The position numbers and the translations under genes were made by a program. From the NCBI RefSeq assembly GCF_006439335.1, contig NZ_SAWY01000020.1, positions 1-64,000 of the forward strand: a stretch of DNA of 64,000 nucleotides, written 5' to 3'. This document shows positions 26,351-36,486 of the stretch, in pieces. The notes beneath the pieces were generated by a model. It was not told where the DNA came from. It saw only the letters and a program-made list of their open reading frames with translations, and ran no database searches. This stretch comes from Litorilituus lipolyticus (GTDB taxonomy: Bacteria; Pseudomonadota; Gammaproteobacteria; Enterobacterales; Alteromonadaceae). Every line of letters starts with the position of its first letter. Position 1 is the first letter of the stretch.

Positions 26351-26635
26351 TAATTTCGCCACTATTACTGTATAAAAACCCAGCCAAAAAGCTATTTCCT
26401 TGCCAAAAATCACATAAATTTAGTCATACATAAACTCAATCACCGTAAGATAAATGACATCTACAACATGTTTCGTATGTCCAAATATCAACAGATGTAA
26501 AACTTTGTAACAGTAATATCTACTGGCTAAAAATCGTTCATCATGCCTTTCAATCACTTAGCAAATATTAGCTGAGAATAGTTCGTATTTTTGCTTACAT
26601 CCAAGGGAGAAAAATTAGTAACTTTTTGGCGAAAA

Positions 26636-26649
26636 CAAGCCACTATTAT
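26636..26649 (+). promoter_or_regulatory. Promoter core of paralogue 3, copied from paralogue 1
   Basis: GCCACTATTAT (-10 at 26644-26649) preceded by AACTTTTT about 20 bases upstream repeats the arrangement before paralogue 1, showing that the promoter was duplicated with the gene. A further GTTCGTATTT stretch near 26581 also recurs in the leader of paralogue 1. Confidence 0.5.
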
Positions 26650-26701
26650 TCATGAGCGATGCATATAGTGTTTCGCAATTTTAAACTCTAGGGAGAAGAT
26701 C

Positions 26702-27046
26702 ATGAAAAATGTAAAAGCAACATTACTAGCATTAACTACAGCAGTATCAGCAATTGCAATTAGTGCACCAAGCCAAGCAGCAATGAACCCTTATATGGAA
26801 TCAGCTTTAGTTGAAGTATGTAAAGCAGCACAAAGCAACAGTGTACAAAAGCTAAATCAAACCACTAAAAACTACCGTCTACAAGACAGAACAGTTGCAT
26901 TAAAATTAATGTGTAACGGTGAAGATGTTATTAGCTTTGCTGAAAACAGTGGCGCAGAAAAAACAGCTGCAAAACTTCAAAAAAGCATAGGTAAAGTTGA
27001 TATTACCGATATCGCAGCAGTTTCTAAAATTAACGTTACTTTTTAA
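26702..27046 (+). CDS. Small secreted protein, DUF3718-like (paralogue 3)
   Basis: This 114-residue protein has a signal peptide ending SQAA and cysteines in EVCKAAQSN and LMCNGEDVISFAE. Its last fourteen residues are the same as paralogue 1, so these two are the closest pair. AGGGAG lies six bases before the ATG. A strong terminator follows. Function unknown; a secreted, disulfide-bonded stress or envelope protein is a guess. Confidence 0.8.
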   Translation: MKNVKATLLALTTAVSAIAISAPSQAAMNPYMESALVEVCKAAQSNSVQKLNQTTKNYRLQDRTVALKLMCNGEDVISFAENSGAEKTAAKLQKSIGKVDITDIAAVSKINVTF

Positions 27047-27083
27047 TCAATATTGAGAGAAGCAAAAATGCGATTAGAAATAT

Positions 27084-27116
27084 AGCACTCAATAACCACT
27101 ATTGAGTGCTTGTTTT
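27084..27116 (+). terminator. Rho-independent terminator after paralogue 3
   Basis: AGCACTCAATA and TATTGAGTGCT form a perfect 11-bp stem with a five-base loop, followed by TGTTTT. It closes the DUF3718-like cluster before the converging mrcB. Confidence 0.85.
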
Positions 27117-27139
27117 AACCGAATAACCACCTATCCTAG

Positions 27140-29446
27140 CTAATCTCCAAAAAACTTCTCTAGCCAAGAACGATTATCTTTTTTAACCTTTAAACACTGT
27201 TCAGAAATAATAATACCGGCGGAAATTGCTGGGTAGCTTACTGTACCATCGCAGCTTTCCTTAACAGCATTACCTGTTTTCAATTCAAACAAAGTCATTG
27301 CAACGCTATCAGGCGTTGATAATTGATATGAAGTTACGCCGTTTCTTTTTATAAAATCAGCAAAAAGAATTAAGGCACCACTACTGCCTGTTAATCCTGT
27401 TGATTTATTATCATCTTTGCCTAACCATGTAGTTATCAAATTATTATTGTCGTAGCCAACAAACCAACTATCTCTTAAATCATTACTCGTTCCGGTTTTG
27501 CCTGCTAATTCTGCCCCTTTTACGCGCCAAGTTAAGGATTTTGCCGTGCCTGTTTTAGTCACTTGGTTTAGGGCAAAGTTAATTAGATAGCTAGCATTAG
27601 TGGAAAAACGTTGTTCTACCGTATCTTGATATTGCCACAGTGTTTCACCTTGAGCTGAAGTAACTTTAGTGATGGCATGAGCTTCTTTATAACTACCTTT
27701 TCCTGCAATAGGCAAATAAAGTTGATTCACTTCAATGGGAGACATATTCATGGCTCCTAATAACATTGACGGTCTCATCGTGATGTCTTTTGGATAACCT
27801 AAAAGATGAATCGAATCTGCGATCTTCGATAACCCTAAACTCATCCCTAAATTTACCGTTGGTACATTGAGTGACTTAATGAGAGCTTCCGCTAAGGGTA
27901 CTTGACCACGATATTGACCATCGTAGTTTTTAGGTTGCCATTGCTGGCCTTTTTCACTGTTTAAAGTAATCGCTTTATCATCAAGCAGTGTGGCGAGGTT
28001 ATACTCTTCATAACGCTCTAATGCGGCAAGATAAATCGCTGGTTTTATCAACGAGCCGATGGGCCTTTTTGCAGATAAGGCTCGATTAAAGCCAGCAAAA
28101 TCTGTATCTCTATCCCCAACAATCGCTTTGATTTCACCCGAAGCAATATCAGTCACTATCATGGCTGATTGCAAATTAGCCTGTTGGTGCTTCTTTTCCA
28201 ACAAAGGTAGTTGCTCAGTAACCGTTTGTTCAACTAATTGCTGGCTACGAAGCGAAAATCCGGTATACACTCTTATCCCTGACTTTTGTAACTCAACGGG
28301 AATAACGTTATTCAGCTCATGCTTTACTAGCTGCATATAAGCTGGATATTTTTGCTGACTAAACCGACGCTGCTTCCGTATTTGCAACCTTGACTCTAAC
28401 GCTAAAACAAACTCATCTTGCGATAAAAAATTTTGCTCAAACATTAATCTCAAAATTAAGTCTCGTCTTTGCTTTGCTCTATCACTATGTCGCCATGGGT
28501 CGTAATAGCTAGGACCTTTAATTTGTGCGATGAGCAGGGCAATTTGCGCATGATTCAGCTCTTGAATTGGCTTACCAAAATAAAACTTTGCAGCTAAGCC
28601 AAAACCATAAATGCCATTAGCATAATGCTGTCCTAAATATACTTCGTTAACATATGCTTCAAGTAATTGATCTTTGCTGTATCTAAACTCTAAAATCAAC
28701 GCCATCAAAGCTTCTTTCACTTTACGCGTTAAACTTTTTTCACGCGTTAAGTACATATTTTTAACGAGCTGTTGAGTCAAGGTACTACCACCTTGAACGG
28801 TTCGGCCCGCGCGCAAGTTTTGATAAAAAGCCCTTAAAATAGCAAATGGCGAAACACCCTTATGATGATAAAAGTGCTTATCTTCAATTAATAATAAGGT
28901 ATCAAGCAATTGCTCAGGAATTTCTTCTAAGCCAATTAATACCCTATCTTCTTGATTATTTGCGACTATTCTCGCTAAAAGTAACGGCTCCAAAGCAACC
29001 TGCTGAACTCGCTCATTATTGACATAAAGGTGTACTACACGGTTGTTTTCTTGGTCTATGGTGATGGTTTTTGCCTGCACTAAACCATCTTGATGCTCAA
29101 ACGCTCGCTGAAAAATAATTAATCGACTCTTTGATTGCGCGAACTCTCCAGCATGCTTTACTTCACTAACTTTTTGGTAGCCATTTGCCAATAACGAAGC
29201 GGCCAGTTTAGGTAAATTAATTTCAGCATCAAAATGAAGATGCTCTGCTTTCCCATAGACCTGAACAGGTATTTGCCAGCGCTGGCCTTCAAAGGTTTTT
29301 GTCACCTTAGCATCTAAATAAATCATATAGATAACCAAAGACATTAAGACAGCAAAGCAAAGCTTAAGCAGTGTTGTCATTAGCCATTTTGTCCAAGACA
29401 CTTTTGGCTGTTGCATTGTTTTTGTTGAAGTCTTTTTTCTAGGCAT
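27140..29446 (-). CDS. mrcB: Penicillin-binding protein 1B (bifunctional)
   Basis: The 768-residue inner-membrane protein has a basic N-terminus, one membrane helix (about 22-44), a UB2H-like regulatory domain (about 55-150), a GT51 glycosyltransferase domain with EDKHFYHHKGV and GGSTLTQQLVKN, and a transpeptidase domain with SxxK in RPIGSLIKP, SxN in KSLNVPTVN and KTGTSND. UB2H identifies it as PBP1B (partner LpoB) and not PBP1A. It polymerises and crosslinks peptidoglycan. It follows hrpB by 13 bases, a pairing found in many gammaproteobacteria. Confidence 0.95.
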   Translation of the reverse strand: MPRKKTSTKTMQQPKVSWTKWLMTTLLKLCFAVLMSLVIYMIYLDAKVTKTFEGQRWQIPVQVYGKAEHLHFDAEINLPKLAASLLANGYQKVSEVKHAGEFAQSKSRLIIFQRAFEHQDGLVQAKTITIDQENNRVVHLYVNNERVQQVALEPLLLARIVANNQEDRVLIGLEEIPEQLLDTLLLIEDKHFYHHKGVSPFAILRAFYQNLRAGRTVQGGSTLTQQLVKNMYLTREKSLTRKVKEALMALILEFRYSKDQLLEAYVNEVYLGQHYANGIYGFGLAAKFYFGKPIQELNHAQIALLIAQIKGPSYYDPWRHSDRAKQRRDLILRLMFEQNFLSQDEFVLALESRLQIRKQRRFSQQKYPAYMQLVKHELNNVIPVELQKSGIRVYTGFSLRSQQLVEQTVTEQLPLLEKKHQQANLQSAMIVTDIASGEIKAIVGDRDTDFAGFNRALSAKRPIGSLIKPAIYLAALERYEEYNLATLLDDKAITLNSEKGQQWQPKNYDGQYRGQVPLAEALIKSLNVPTVNLGMSLGLSKIADSIHLLGYPKDITMRPSMLLGAMNMSPIEVNQLYLPIAGKGSYKEAHAITKVTSAQGETLWQYQDTVEQRFSTNASYLINFALNQVTKTGTAKSLTWRVKGAELAGKTGTSNDLRDSWFVGYDNNNLITTWLGKDDNKSTGLTGSSGALILFADFIKRNGVTSYQLSTPDSVAMTLFELKTGNAVKESCDGTVSYPAISAGIIISEQCLKVKKDNRSWLEKFFGD

Positions 29447-29459
29447 TTAATTATATTTT

Positions 29460-32018
29460 TTAAGATTGTATGTGACGTTTGGTTTTGTTTGTCGCTTGGG
29501 CATTAGCAGGATCATCAGGCCAATAATGCTTAGGGTAACGACTTTTCATGTCTTTTTGCACTAACTCATAGCTTCCGCGCCAAAAAGCAACGAGATCTTG
29601 AGTCAATTGAATAGGTCTTTGAGCAGGTGATAATAACTCTAATAGTAAAGGTATACCTTGTTTATTCTGCACAATACTCATATTTTGATAAAAACCAATA
29701 GCAGGCGTGGTGCTTTCACCATAAAGCTCTTGCATAGGTAATGATACTTTCGGTGACATCTCCATGCTATATGTTATTGGACAACGACGCCCTGTAGGGC
29801 CAATAAAATGCGTTGGAGCAGCTTGCTCTAGAAGTTGTTGTTGCTGGTAATCAAACAATGACAACAACATAGTCGATAAATTTAACTTATCTAACTGCTC
29901 CTTACTGACAACATCACCGGTAAAAGGCATGAACCAAAGAGATAGTTGCTCCAGTAATAATGCCTCACTGTAAGGGGGAACTTTTAGTTGAGCATCTTGT
30001 TGCTGATAGTGCGCTAACCACTGCCACCTTGCAACAAATAAGGCATCTTGTTTGCTCCAACGCAAATAACTTAGTCCTTTGCGCAAAATAAGCTCTACCC
30101 AGACAGATGATAAGTCTTGTAAGCAGTCGCTACGCGATAAGGCTTGCTCTTCGATAATAATCGCGGCAAGTTTTCGCTGCTTACGCTGAATAATCTTATT
30201 GCGCTTTTCATCAAAAAAGGCACTTTTTACTTCAGTAATTTGATGAGAAAAAAACTGTTCAAGTGCAGTCAATGAAATACTCGCCGCAAGCCTGACTCTA
30301 GCACCTGACTTAAGTTGCATCATATCAGCAATAACAATATAGGGCTCTGCTGCCAATGCATCTTCTTCATTTAGCGATACACCTTTGCCATTACTACATA
30401 TATACTCACCGCGATTTCCTCTGGTTTTAGCTATGCGCTCAGGAAATGCAAATGCAAGTAACACTCCAGTATACTCAAGAGACACTCCAGTAAGGTCGAA
30501 TGCTATTGATAAAGCTCGAGCAAGGCTTTTCGCTTGCTGAAATACGCGCTGATAATGGTTATTTTGCTGAGATTTTACACTAGTTAACACCTGTAAACGC
30601 AAGGTGAAATCACCATTAAGCTGCGCTTGTTCTTTGGCAAAAATATCGCGCTCTTCTAGTGTTGCTGCAATTAAGCAAGCAAGTGAAACCATCTGAACTT
30701 TTTGAGTTGAAAAGACTCTTTTGGCTGATAAAATCATATGAGCAAATCGAGGATGGCAACTTAAGCATGATACCTGCTCACCATGTGCCGTTAACTGTCT
30801 TTGTTCATTGGTAATATCAAGACTAAATAACTCTTGCCATGCTTGTTGTTCAATTGATGCTTTAGGTAATTCAAGCATAGGTAAATCAGCTAATTGATTA
30901 ACTCCCCATCTTGCCGCTTCCATTATCGTGGGCAATAAATCTTCTTGCTGAATAGCATGAGCACTATGCTCTGGCCGCCTTTCAAAATCATCTTTTGCGT
31001 ATAATCGAATACATTTTCCGGCCATTAACCGACCTGCTCGGCCTGCTCGTTGAATAGCAGATGCTCTAGCGATATTACGCTGCACTAGCTTATTGGTTAA
31101 TGTTGCATTGTTATAAACCGCAACTTTTTCAATACCACAATCAATGACTAAATCAATACCTTCAATGGTCAAAGATGTTTCAGCAATGTTGGTGGCCAGT
31201 ACGATTTTTCGTTGATGCGCAGCACAAGGAAGAATAGCTTGTTGTTGCTCTTTTAATGGCAACTCACCATATAAAGGCGAAATAACAACATCTTTAGGGG
31301 CGACCATTGCTAACTCTTTTGCGATGAATTTAATATCAGCAACACCCGGTAAAAAAACCAAAATTGAGCCTGAATGTGTAGCACATTGCTGCTTGATAAT
31401 AGATACCGCATGCTCTCGCCAAAACTGATTTGATTTGGCTGCTATGTAAGCTAACTCAACAGGATAGCTTCTTCCCTCACTATGCACTGTTACTGCATCG
31501 GATATCTCTGCTGACAGCGCACTGATATCTAAGGTCGCCGACATCAGCAATAAGCTTAAATCTTCGCGTAATGCTTGTTGAACTTCGCGTGCTAAAGCAA
31601 AGGCTAAATCCCCTTGCAAGCTTCTTTCATGAAATTCATCAAAAACAATTAACGCGGTGCCGGTTAACTCTGCATCATGTTGAATTATTTGCGTGAGGAT
31701 CCCTTCGGTGATCACTTCTAATCGAGTAGATTGTGAGACTTTACTTTCATTTCTAACCCGGTACCCAACAGTTTTACCAACAGGTTCAGATAATTGACTT
31801 GCCAAAAAACTGGCAATATTTTTTACCGCCAAACGCCTTGGCTGTAGTAAGTAAATTTTTTGCTGAGAAAATTTAGCCATAGTTAATAGCCAAAGCGGCA
31901 AACAGGTAGATTTCCCTGCACCGGGAGGCGCAGATAAAATGACGGTATTATGCTGTGTTAAAGTTTGGCAAAACGTGTCTTTGATCGCTTCGATAGGCAA
32001 TGAAGAAGATACAGGCAT
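29460..32018 (-). CDS. hrpB: ATP-dependent helicase HrpB
   Basis: The 852-residue DEAH/DEXH-type helicase has Walker A APPGAGKST near 33, motif II DEFHERS, motif III SATLD, ATNIAETSLTIEGI and QRAGRAGR, then the HrpB-specific C-terminal domain (GNRGEY..., PTGRRCPITY). Length and domain order match HrpB. It is a predicted RNA helicase, role not well defined. First gene of a two-gene operon with mrcB and divergent from the thioesterase gene. Confidence 0.95.
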   Translation of the reverse strand: MPVSSSLPIEAIKDTFCQTLTQHNTVILSAPPGAGKSTCLPLWLLTMAKFSQQKIYLLQPRRLAVKNIASFLASQLSEPVGKTVGYRVRNESKVSQSTRLEVITEGILTQIIQHDAELTGTALIVFDEFHERSLQGDLAFALAREVQQALREDLSLLLMSATLDISALSAEISDAVTVHSEGRSYPVELAYIAAKSNQFWREHAVSIIKQQCATHSGSILVFLPGVADIKFIAKELAMVAPKDVVISPLYGELPLKEQQQAILPCAAHQRKIVLATNIAETSLTIEGIDLVIDCGIEKVAVYNNATLTNKLVQRNIARASAIQRAGRAGRLMAGKCIRLYAKDDFERRPEHSAHAIQQEDLLPTIMEAARWGVNQLADLPMLELPKASIEQQAWQELFSLDITNEQRQLTAHGEQVSCLSCHPRFAHMILSAKRVFSTQKVQMVSLACLIAATLEERDIFAKEQAQLNGDFTLRLQVLTSVKSQQNNHYQRVFQQAKSLARALSIAFDLTGVSLEYTGVLLAFAFPERIAKTRGNRGEYICSNGKGVSLNEEDALAAEPYIVIADMMQLKSGARVRLAASISLTALEQFFSHQITEVKSAFFDEKRNKIIQRKQRKLAAIIIEEQALSRSDCLQDLSSVWVELILRKGLSYLRWSKQDALFVARWQWLAHYQQQDAQLKVPPYSEALLLEQLSLWFMPFTGDVVSKEQLDKLNLSTMLLSLFDYQQQQLLEQAAPTHFIGPTGRRCPITYSMEMSPKVSLPMQELYGESTTPAIGFYQNMSIVQNKQGIPLLLELLSPAQRPIQLTQDLVAFWRGSYELVQKDMKSRYPKHYWPDDPANAQATNKTKRHIQS

Positions 32019-32174
32019 AAAGAAAAGGGTCTCAACTTACAACTGCGCCAGTGTAGCTACTTTACCTGCTTGATACAAATGCCAGATCAAAAATGTTGAA
32101 CAAAAATCGCTAACTCGTTGAACTTGCCTATAATTAACAGCATAAGCTCGTTAAAACATAGTTAAGGGCAAGTT

Positions 32175-32663
32175 ATGACAAAAAAAGCGCAAGAAAACAC
32201 CGTAGAGTTTTGCTTTTTAGCAGAGCCAACAGATGTCAATTTTGGTGGTAAGGTACATGGAGGCATGGTAATGAAATGGATCGACCAAGCCTCATATGCC
32301 TGTGCAGCCAAATGGAGTAAGCGCTATAGCGTCACTATTTCAGCTAATGGTATTCGGTTTATTAGACCAATCTTAGTTGGCCAAATGATCACTGTTTGTG
32401 CTCGTATTGTGCACACGGGTCGAAGCAGTATGCACATATATGTTGTAGTGCGAGCGTGTGATCCCAAAGATCATAACTACGTTGTAACGAACCGTTGCTT
32501 TATTACGTTCATGGCTACGGATGAAAGTGGCTACCCTGTGAAAGTTGCCCAATACACGCCAGAAACTGAAGAAGAAGAAAAGCTAGAGCAAGTCGCTATG
32601 CACGCTAAAGATTTTGCTATTCAATTAGATCAAGATTTTGAAAATCAATTAGGCTGGAAATGA
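32175..32663 (+). CDS. Acyl-CoA thioesterase, hotdog fold (YciA/BACH type)
   Basis: The 162-residue protein has the hotdog-fold pattern VNFGGKVHGGMVMKWIDQAS, with the catalytic Asp in WIDQAS, and NGIRFIRPILVGQ, as in acyl-CoA thioester hydrolases. It should hydrolyse acyl-CoA in the cytoplasm; chain-length preference cannot be read from sequence. Its stop overlaps the start of thpR (ATGA), giving a two-gene operon. Confidence 0.9.
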   Translation: MTKKAQENTVEFCFLAEPTDVNFGGKVHGGMVMKWIDQASYACAAKWSKRYSVTISANGIRFIRPILVGQMITVCARIVHTGRSSMHIYVVVRACDPKDHNYVVTNRCFITFMATDESGYPVKVAQYTPETEEEEKLEQVAMHAKDFAIQLDQDFENQLGWK

Positions 32664-33193
32664 GTCGGTATTTTATCGCCCTTGATATATCAACACAAAG
32701 TAAGCAAGCAATTGCTCAATGGCGTTCAGAGCACCTTAACGAAAAGATAAATAATGCTAAAGCCATTCCGTGGGCTAATTTTCACATAACACTAGTATTT
32801 ATCGGTCAGTTATCTAGTGATAGTTATAACGAGTTAATTGCAGCGCTTTCCAAAGCTTTACCACATGGGCAACACAGCCAGCATGAGCTTTTACTTTCTC
32901 ATATTGGTCTTTTTAGTAAACCTAAAGTTCTCTACATAGGTCTTAGTGATACTCCTGACTGGCTATCTTCGCTTCAACAACATATCCATGATATATCTCA
33001 GCGGTTTCTTGAAGGTCCACAGCATACAAAATATCTACCTCATCTCAGCATCTACCGTAAAGCGACATCACAACCTGAATTCCACACAAAATTGTCAATG
33101 CCCTTAACAATAAAAAGTTTTAGTCTATATCAATCAATATCTTCACATTCAGGGGTTAAATACTTTCCTAAAAAAACTTGGTTGATGTCATAA
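32660..33193 (+). CDS. thpR: RNA 2',3'-cyclic phosphodiesterase (LigT/ThpR)
   Basis: The 177-residue 2H phosphoesterase has both catalytic HxT/Sx motifs, HITL (His42) and HLSI (His128), with the start FIALDISTQ typical of ThpR. It hydrolyses 2',3'-cyclic phosphate ends of RNA. Four-base overlap with the thioesterase gene shows translational coupling, though no functional link is known. Confidence 0.93.
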   Translation: MSRYFIALDISTQSKQAIAQWRSEHLNEKINNAKAIPWANFHITLVFIGQLSSDSYNELIAALSKALPHGQHSQHELLLSHIGLFSKPKVLYIGLSDTPDWLSSLQQHIHDISQRFLEGPQHTKYLPHLSIYRKATSQPEFHTKLSMPLTIKSFSLYQSISSHSGVKYFPKKTWLMS

Positions 33194-33320
33194 ACCCTTA
33201 CCATTATTAGCAATAATTTTTTTCATAAAAACTTGCAAAGCGGTAAAAACATGCTTACTTGGCACGGGGAAAATTTCTTGCTATTAGTAACAGTTCCCTT
33301 GAATAAAAAGAGAGTGAAAA

Positions 33321-33770
33321 ATGCAATATTCAGCACACGGACGTTACGCCATTGAACAACAAAATAATATTCTCCTCGTTGATGCACAAGGACCATTTAA
33401 CGAAGTACTTGCCGCTCAATACCATCAAGATATTACTGAGATTACCGAGAAGATGACTGGCGAACCTTGGGGGTCACTCATTACTTTTCGAGGCAACAGT
33501 GTCTTTACCCCCGATGCTGAAGAGCAACTGATAGAAACCACCCGCTATCGTATAAAAAGAGGCATGATTGCCATTGCCGTAGTTATTTTAGATAGTGCAA
33601 ATGCCGACATGCAACAAATGCAATTACAACGTATCTATCAAGAATGCCAAATCAATTTTCATGTGTTTAGCGATCAAGAAAGTGCAAAAATATGGCTAGA
33701 TACTTATATAGAACAAGCTACACACCCTATCAAAATGAAACAAAGTCATATGACAAAAAAGTATCAGTGA
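33321..33770 (+). CDS. Uncharacterised protein, possibly SpoIIAA/STAS-like
   Basis: The 149-residue soluble protein has alternating strands and helices (NNILLVDAQGPFNE, WGSLITFRGN, MIAIAVVILDSANAD, INFHVFSDQESAKIWL) that resemble the STAS/SpoIIAA-like fold seen in bacterial proteins with a final helix ending in 'SAKIWL'. No catalytic motif. AAAAAGAGAG precedes the ATG by about eight bases. It stands alone between thpR and sfsA. Function unknown. Confidence 0.65.
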   Translation: MQYSAHGRYAIEQQNNILLVDAQGPFNEVLAAQYHQDITEITEKMTGEPWGSLITFRGNSVFTPDAEEQLIETTRYRIKRGMIAIAVVILDSANADMQQMQLQRIYQECQINFHVFSDQESAKIWLDTYIEQATHPIKMKQSHMTKKYQ

Positions 33771-33905
33771 AAAAGCCTCGGCAAGATTGATATCTTAATG
33801 CGACAAAAATGCATAAAATAACATTATTCTGGTTTAACCACTGATAGTAAGCCCTCTTACAATTACTGATACAACAAATTATACTTTGTTCAAATTATAC
33901 AAAGT

Positions 33906-34631
33906 ATGCCAGTAATGAAGTTTTCCCCCCCCTTAGACAAAGCCATTTTAATTAAGCGATATAAACGCTTTTTAGCCGATTTATCCTTCCCTGATAATTC
34001 TATTCATACTGCTCATTGTGCCAACACCGGCGCAATGAAAGGCTGTGCAGAACCTGACGATACTGTGTGGTATAGCACATCTGATAACCCGAAAAGAAAG
34101 TACCCTTTTAGTTGGGAGCTTACTCAAACTAAGCAAGGAGATTTTATTTGTGTAAATACACAACGTGCTAACCAACTAGCAGAAGAAGCATTGAACAACC
34201 AGGTTATTACAGAGTTATCTGGCTATACCTCATTACAACGTGAAGTAAAATATGGCGTGGAGAATAGTCGTATTGATATCTTACTAACCTATAAAGATAA
34301 ACCCGACACTTACATTGAAGTCAAATCAGTCACTTTACTTGAAGAAGGCAAAGGTTACTTCCCTGATGCCGTAACAACGAGAGGACAAAAGCATTTACGT
34401 GAGCTTATGGATATGGCTTCGCAAGGCTATAGAGCTGTTTTACTGTTTACCATACTCCACACAGGTATTAAAAATGTCCAACCAGCAGCGCATATTGATA
34501 AAAAATATGCACAGTTATTAGCAGAAGCAGCGGCAAATGGTGTAGAAGTTTTAGCTTACAAAGCAAATATTGATTCTGTTTCGATGAGTTTAAGCTCAGC
34601 TATAACAGTAGATATTCCACTTTTAAAATAG
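33906..34631 (+). CDS. sfsA: SfsA family protein (sugar fermentation stimulation)
   Basis: The 241-residue protein has the family blocks [41 protein letters not shown] and [11 protein letters not shown]. The D..EVK arrangement suggests a nuclease-like fold; SfsA is reported as a DNA-binding protein affecting sugar metabolism, but its activity is unsettled. A second ATG at codon 4 is possible; neither has a good ribosome site. In many gammaproteobacteria sfsA precedes dksA and gluQ, as here. Confidence 0.93.
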   Translation: MPVMKFSPPLDKAILIKRYKRFLADLSFPDNSIHTAHCANTGAMKGCAEPDDTVWYSTSDNPKRKYPFSWELTQTKQGDFICVNTQRANQLAEEALNNQVITELSGYTSLQREVKYGVENSRIDILLTYKDKPDTYIEVKSVTLLEEGKGYFPDAVTTRGQKHLRELMDMASQGYRAVLLFTILHTGIKNVQPAAHIDKKYAQLLAEAAANGVEVLAYKANIDSVSMSLSSAITVDIPLLK

Positions 34632-35017
34632 CAGCATAAAGAGCTTAGCTTTAAACATGTCGGTATAAACATTCATAGCTCGTGAGATTTTAGGCCAAGG
34701 CCTGTAATTATTTTGTTAATAAAGATGACTAATGACAAGATAATTATTGACTAACCCTAGTAAAAATTGCTAAAAAAGCTTGCTCGCAAATAAAGGTAAA
34801 TAGTTTTTGCGAACAATAATAAATATAAAGCGCTGATTAATCTAAGATAAATATATATTTTTCCATATACGGTTGATTTTTTTCAACTGCATCACAATAT
34901 AAAGCAGATTAATTTAGTCATATATAAAAATATTGGCACTTACAACCAAGCACTGTCACGGAAATATGTGATATATTTATAAATAGTCTTGGTCTATGTA
35001 GCACTAGGAGATTAAGC
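34632..35017. other. Intergenic region between sfsA and dksA
   Basis: The 386-base AT-rich gap has a short AGGCC-AA-GGCCT dyad near 34692 without a T-run, and no reading frame I can support. AGGAG seven bases before the ATG is the dksA ribosome site. The dksA promoter must lie here but I cannot place it with confidence. Confidence 0.5.
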
Positions 35018-35464
35018 ATGCCAAACAGCACAAACAAAGCATTAGGTATTTTAGCATTAGCCGGCGTAGAGCCATATCAAGAAAAAGCTAATGAAGAGTA
35101 CATGAACGAAACACAACAAGAGCATTTCAAGAAAATTTTAGATGCTTGGCGTGTACAACTTCGCGAAGAAGTTGATCGTACTGTGACTCATATGCAAGAT
35201 GAAGCGGCAAACTTTCCTGATCCTGTTGATAGAGCAGCTCAAGAAGAAGAGTTTAGCCTTGAATTACGTACTCGAGATCGTGAACGTAAACTCATTAAGA
35301 AAATTGAAAAAACCCTACAACTCATTGAAGATGACGATTTTGGTTTCTGTAAATCTTGTGGCATTGAAATTGGTATTCGCCGATTAGAAGCAAGACCTAC
35401 AGCAGATCTATGTATTGAATGTAAAACCTTAGCGGAAATTAAAGAACGCCAAATGGCTGGTTAA
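35018..35464 (+). CDS. dksA: RNA polymerase-binding transcription factor DksA
   Basis: The 148-residue protein has a coiled coil whose tip carries DPVDRA (Asp68 and Asp71, the residues that reach the polymerase active site) and a zinc finger of the four-Cys type (Cys111, Cys114, Cys132, Cys135). Works with ppGpp at rRNA and amino-acid promoters. The gene is followed by gluQ after 19 bases, the usual order in this class. Confidence 0.97.
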   Translation: MPNSTNKALGILALAGVEPYQEKANEEYMNETQQEHFKKILDAWRVQLREEVDRTVTHMQDEAANFPDPVDRAAQEEEFSLELRTRDRERKLIKKIEKTLQLIEDDDFGFCKSCGIEIGIRRLEARPTADLCIECKTLAEIKERQMAG

Positions 35465-35483
35465 TAATACCAACCTCTTCCCT

Positions 35484-36392
35484 ATGGAATTCAACTCGTC
35501 TGAACGACCACCAGCTAACACCATTATTAGCTACCGTGGTCGTTTTGCTCCTTCTCCTTCGGGATTACTTCATTTCGGTTCTCTCATTGCTGCCTTAGCA
35601 AGCTATCTTGACGCAAAAGCACATCAAGGAAAATGGCTAGTCCGTATTGAAGATATAGATCCACCTAGAGAGTTAGCGGGTGCTAGTACGACTATTCTAA
35701 AGACATTAGATGCCTACGGACTACACTGGGATGAAGAAGTACTCTACCAAAGTCAGCAATCTGAACGCTATATCGCTCTGCTCTCTCAATTAAAGCAACA
35801 ACAATTAAGTTATTATTGCCAATGTACTAGAGCACAAATAAAGCAAGCGGGTGGTATTTACCAAGGGCGTTGCAAATACTTATCATTACCTGAGCAAGGT
35901 AGTGCAATTCGCCTGGTTAATCATTTTGCCATAAATGAGTTTGAAGATATTTTTCAAGGCAAGGTTACCTGCGATATAAATCTCTCAAGAGAAGATTTTA
36001 TCATTCATCGTAAAGATGGCTTATTTGCTTATCAGTTAGCTGTTGTTGCCGATGATATTGAACAAGGCATTACTCATGTTATTCGCGGTTGTGATTTACT
36101 TGAACCCACCGCAAGGCAATTAACCCTTTTTAAAACATTGGGGAAACCCGCGCCACAATTTGGTCATGTGCCATTAGCCGTAACTGAACAAGGCTATAAA
36201 TTAAGTAAACAGAATAAGGCCCCTGCTATTGACATTAAGAAGCCGCAAGCTTCTCTCATTGCTGCCCTACACTTTCTGGGGCAACAGCCAGAGAGCCACC
36301 TATTAGAATCGAGTGTTGAAGAAATTATCCAATGGGCTACTCAACATTGGCAAAGAAGTAACGTTCCAAAGACTTCTCAAATAGTTATTTAA
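35484..36392 (+). CDS. gluQ: Glutamyl-Q tRNA(Asp) synthetase
   Basis: The 302-residue protein is a short GluRS paralogue without the anticodon-binding domain. It has the HIGH-like SGLLHFGSL, RIEDIDPPR, zinc-type CQC...C residues (YYCQCTRAQI ... YQGRCKY), and the KMSKS-like KLSKQNKAPAID. It attaches glutamate to queuosine in the anticodon of tRNA-Asp. Downstream of dksA in the same transcript, as in E. coli. Confidence 0.95.
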   Translation: MEFNSSERPPANTIISYRGRFAPSPSGLLHFGSLIAALASYLDAKAHQGKWLVRIEDIDPPRELAGASTTILKTLDAYGLHWDEEVLYQSQQSERYIALLSQLKQQQLSYYCQCTRAQIKQAGGIYQGRCKYLSLPEQGSAIRLVNHFAINEFEDIFQGKVTCDINLSREDFIIHRKDGLFAYQLAVVADDIEQGITHVIRGCDLLEPTARQLTLFKTLGKPAPQFGHVPLAVTEQGYKLSKQNKAPAIDIKKPQASLIAALHFLGQQPESHLLESSVEEIIQWATQHWQRSNVPKTSQIVI

Positions 36393-36486
36393 CCACAAAC
36401 CAACTAGAATCAATTCAAGCTATACCCCCAATGATGAATTGAAAGTAAATTAACAACCGAATTAAGTTACCTACTGAGGAAAGAAT

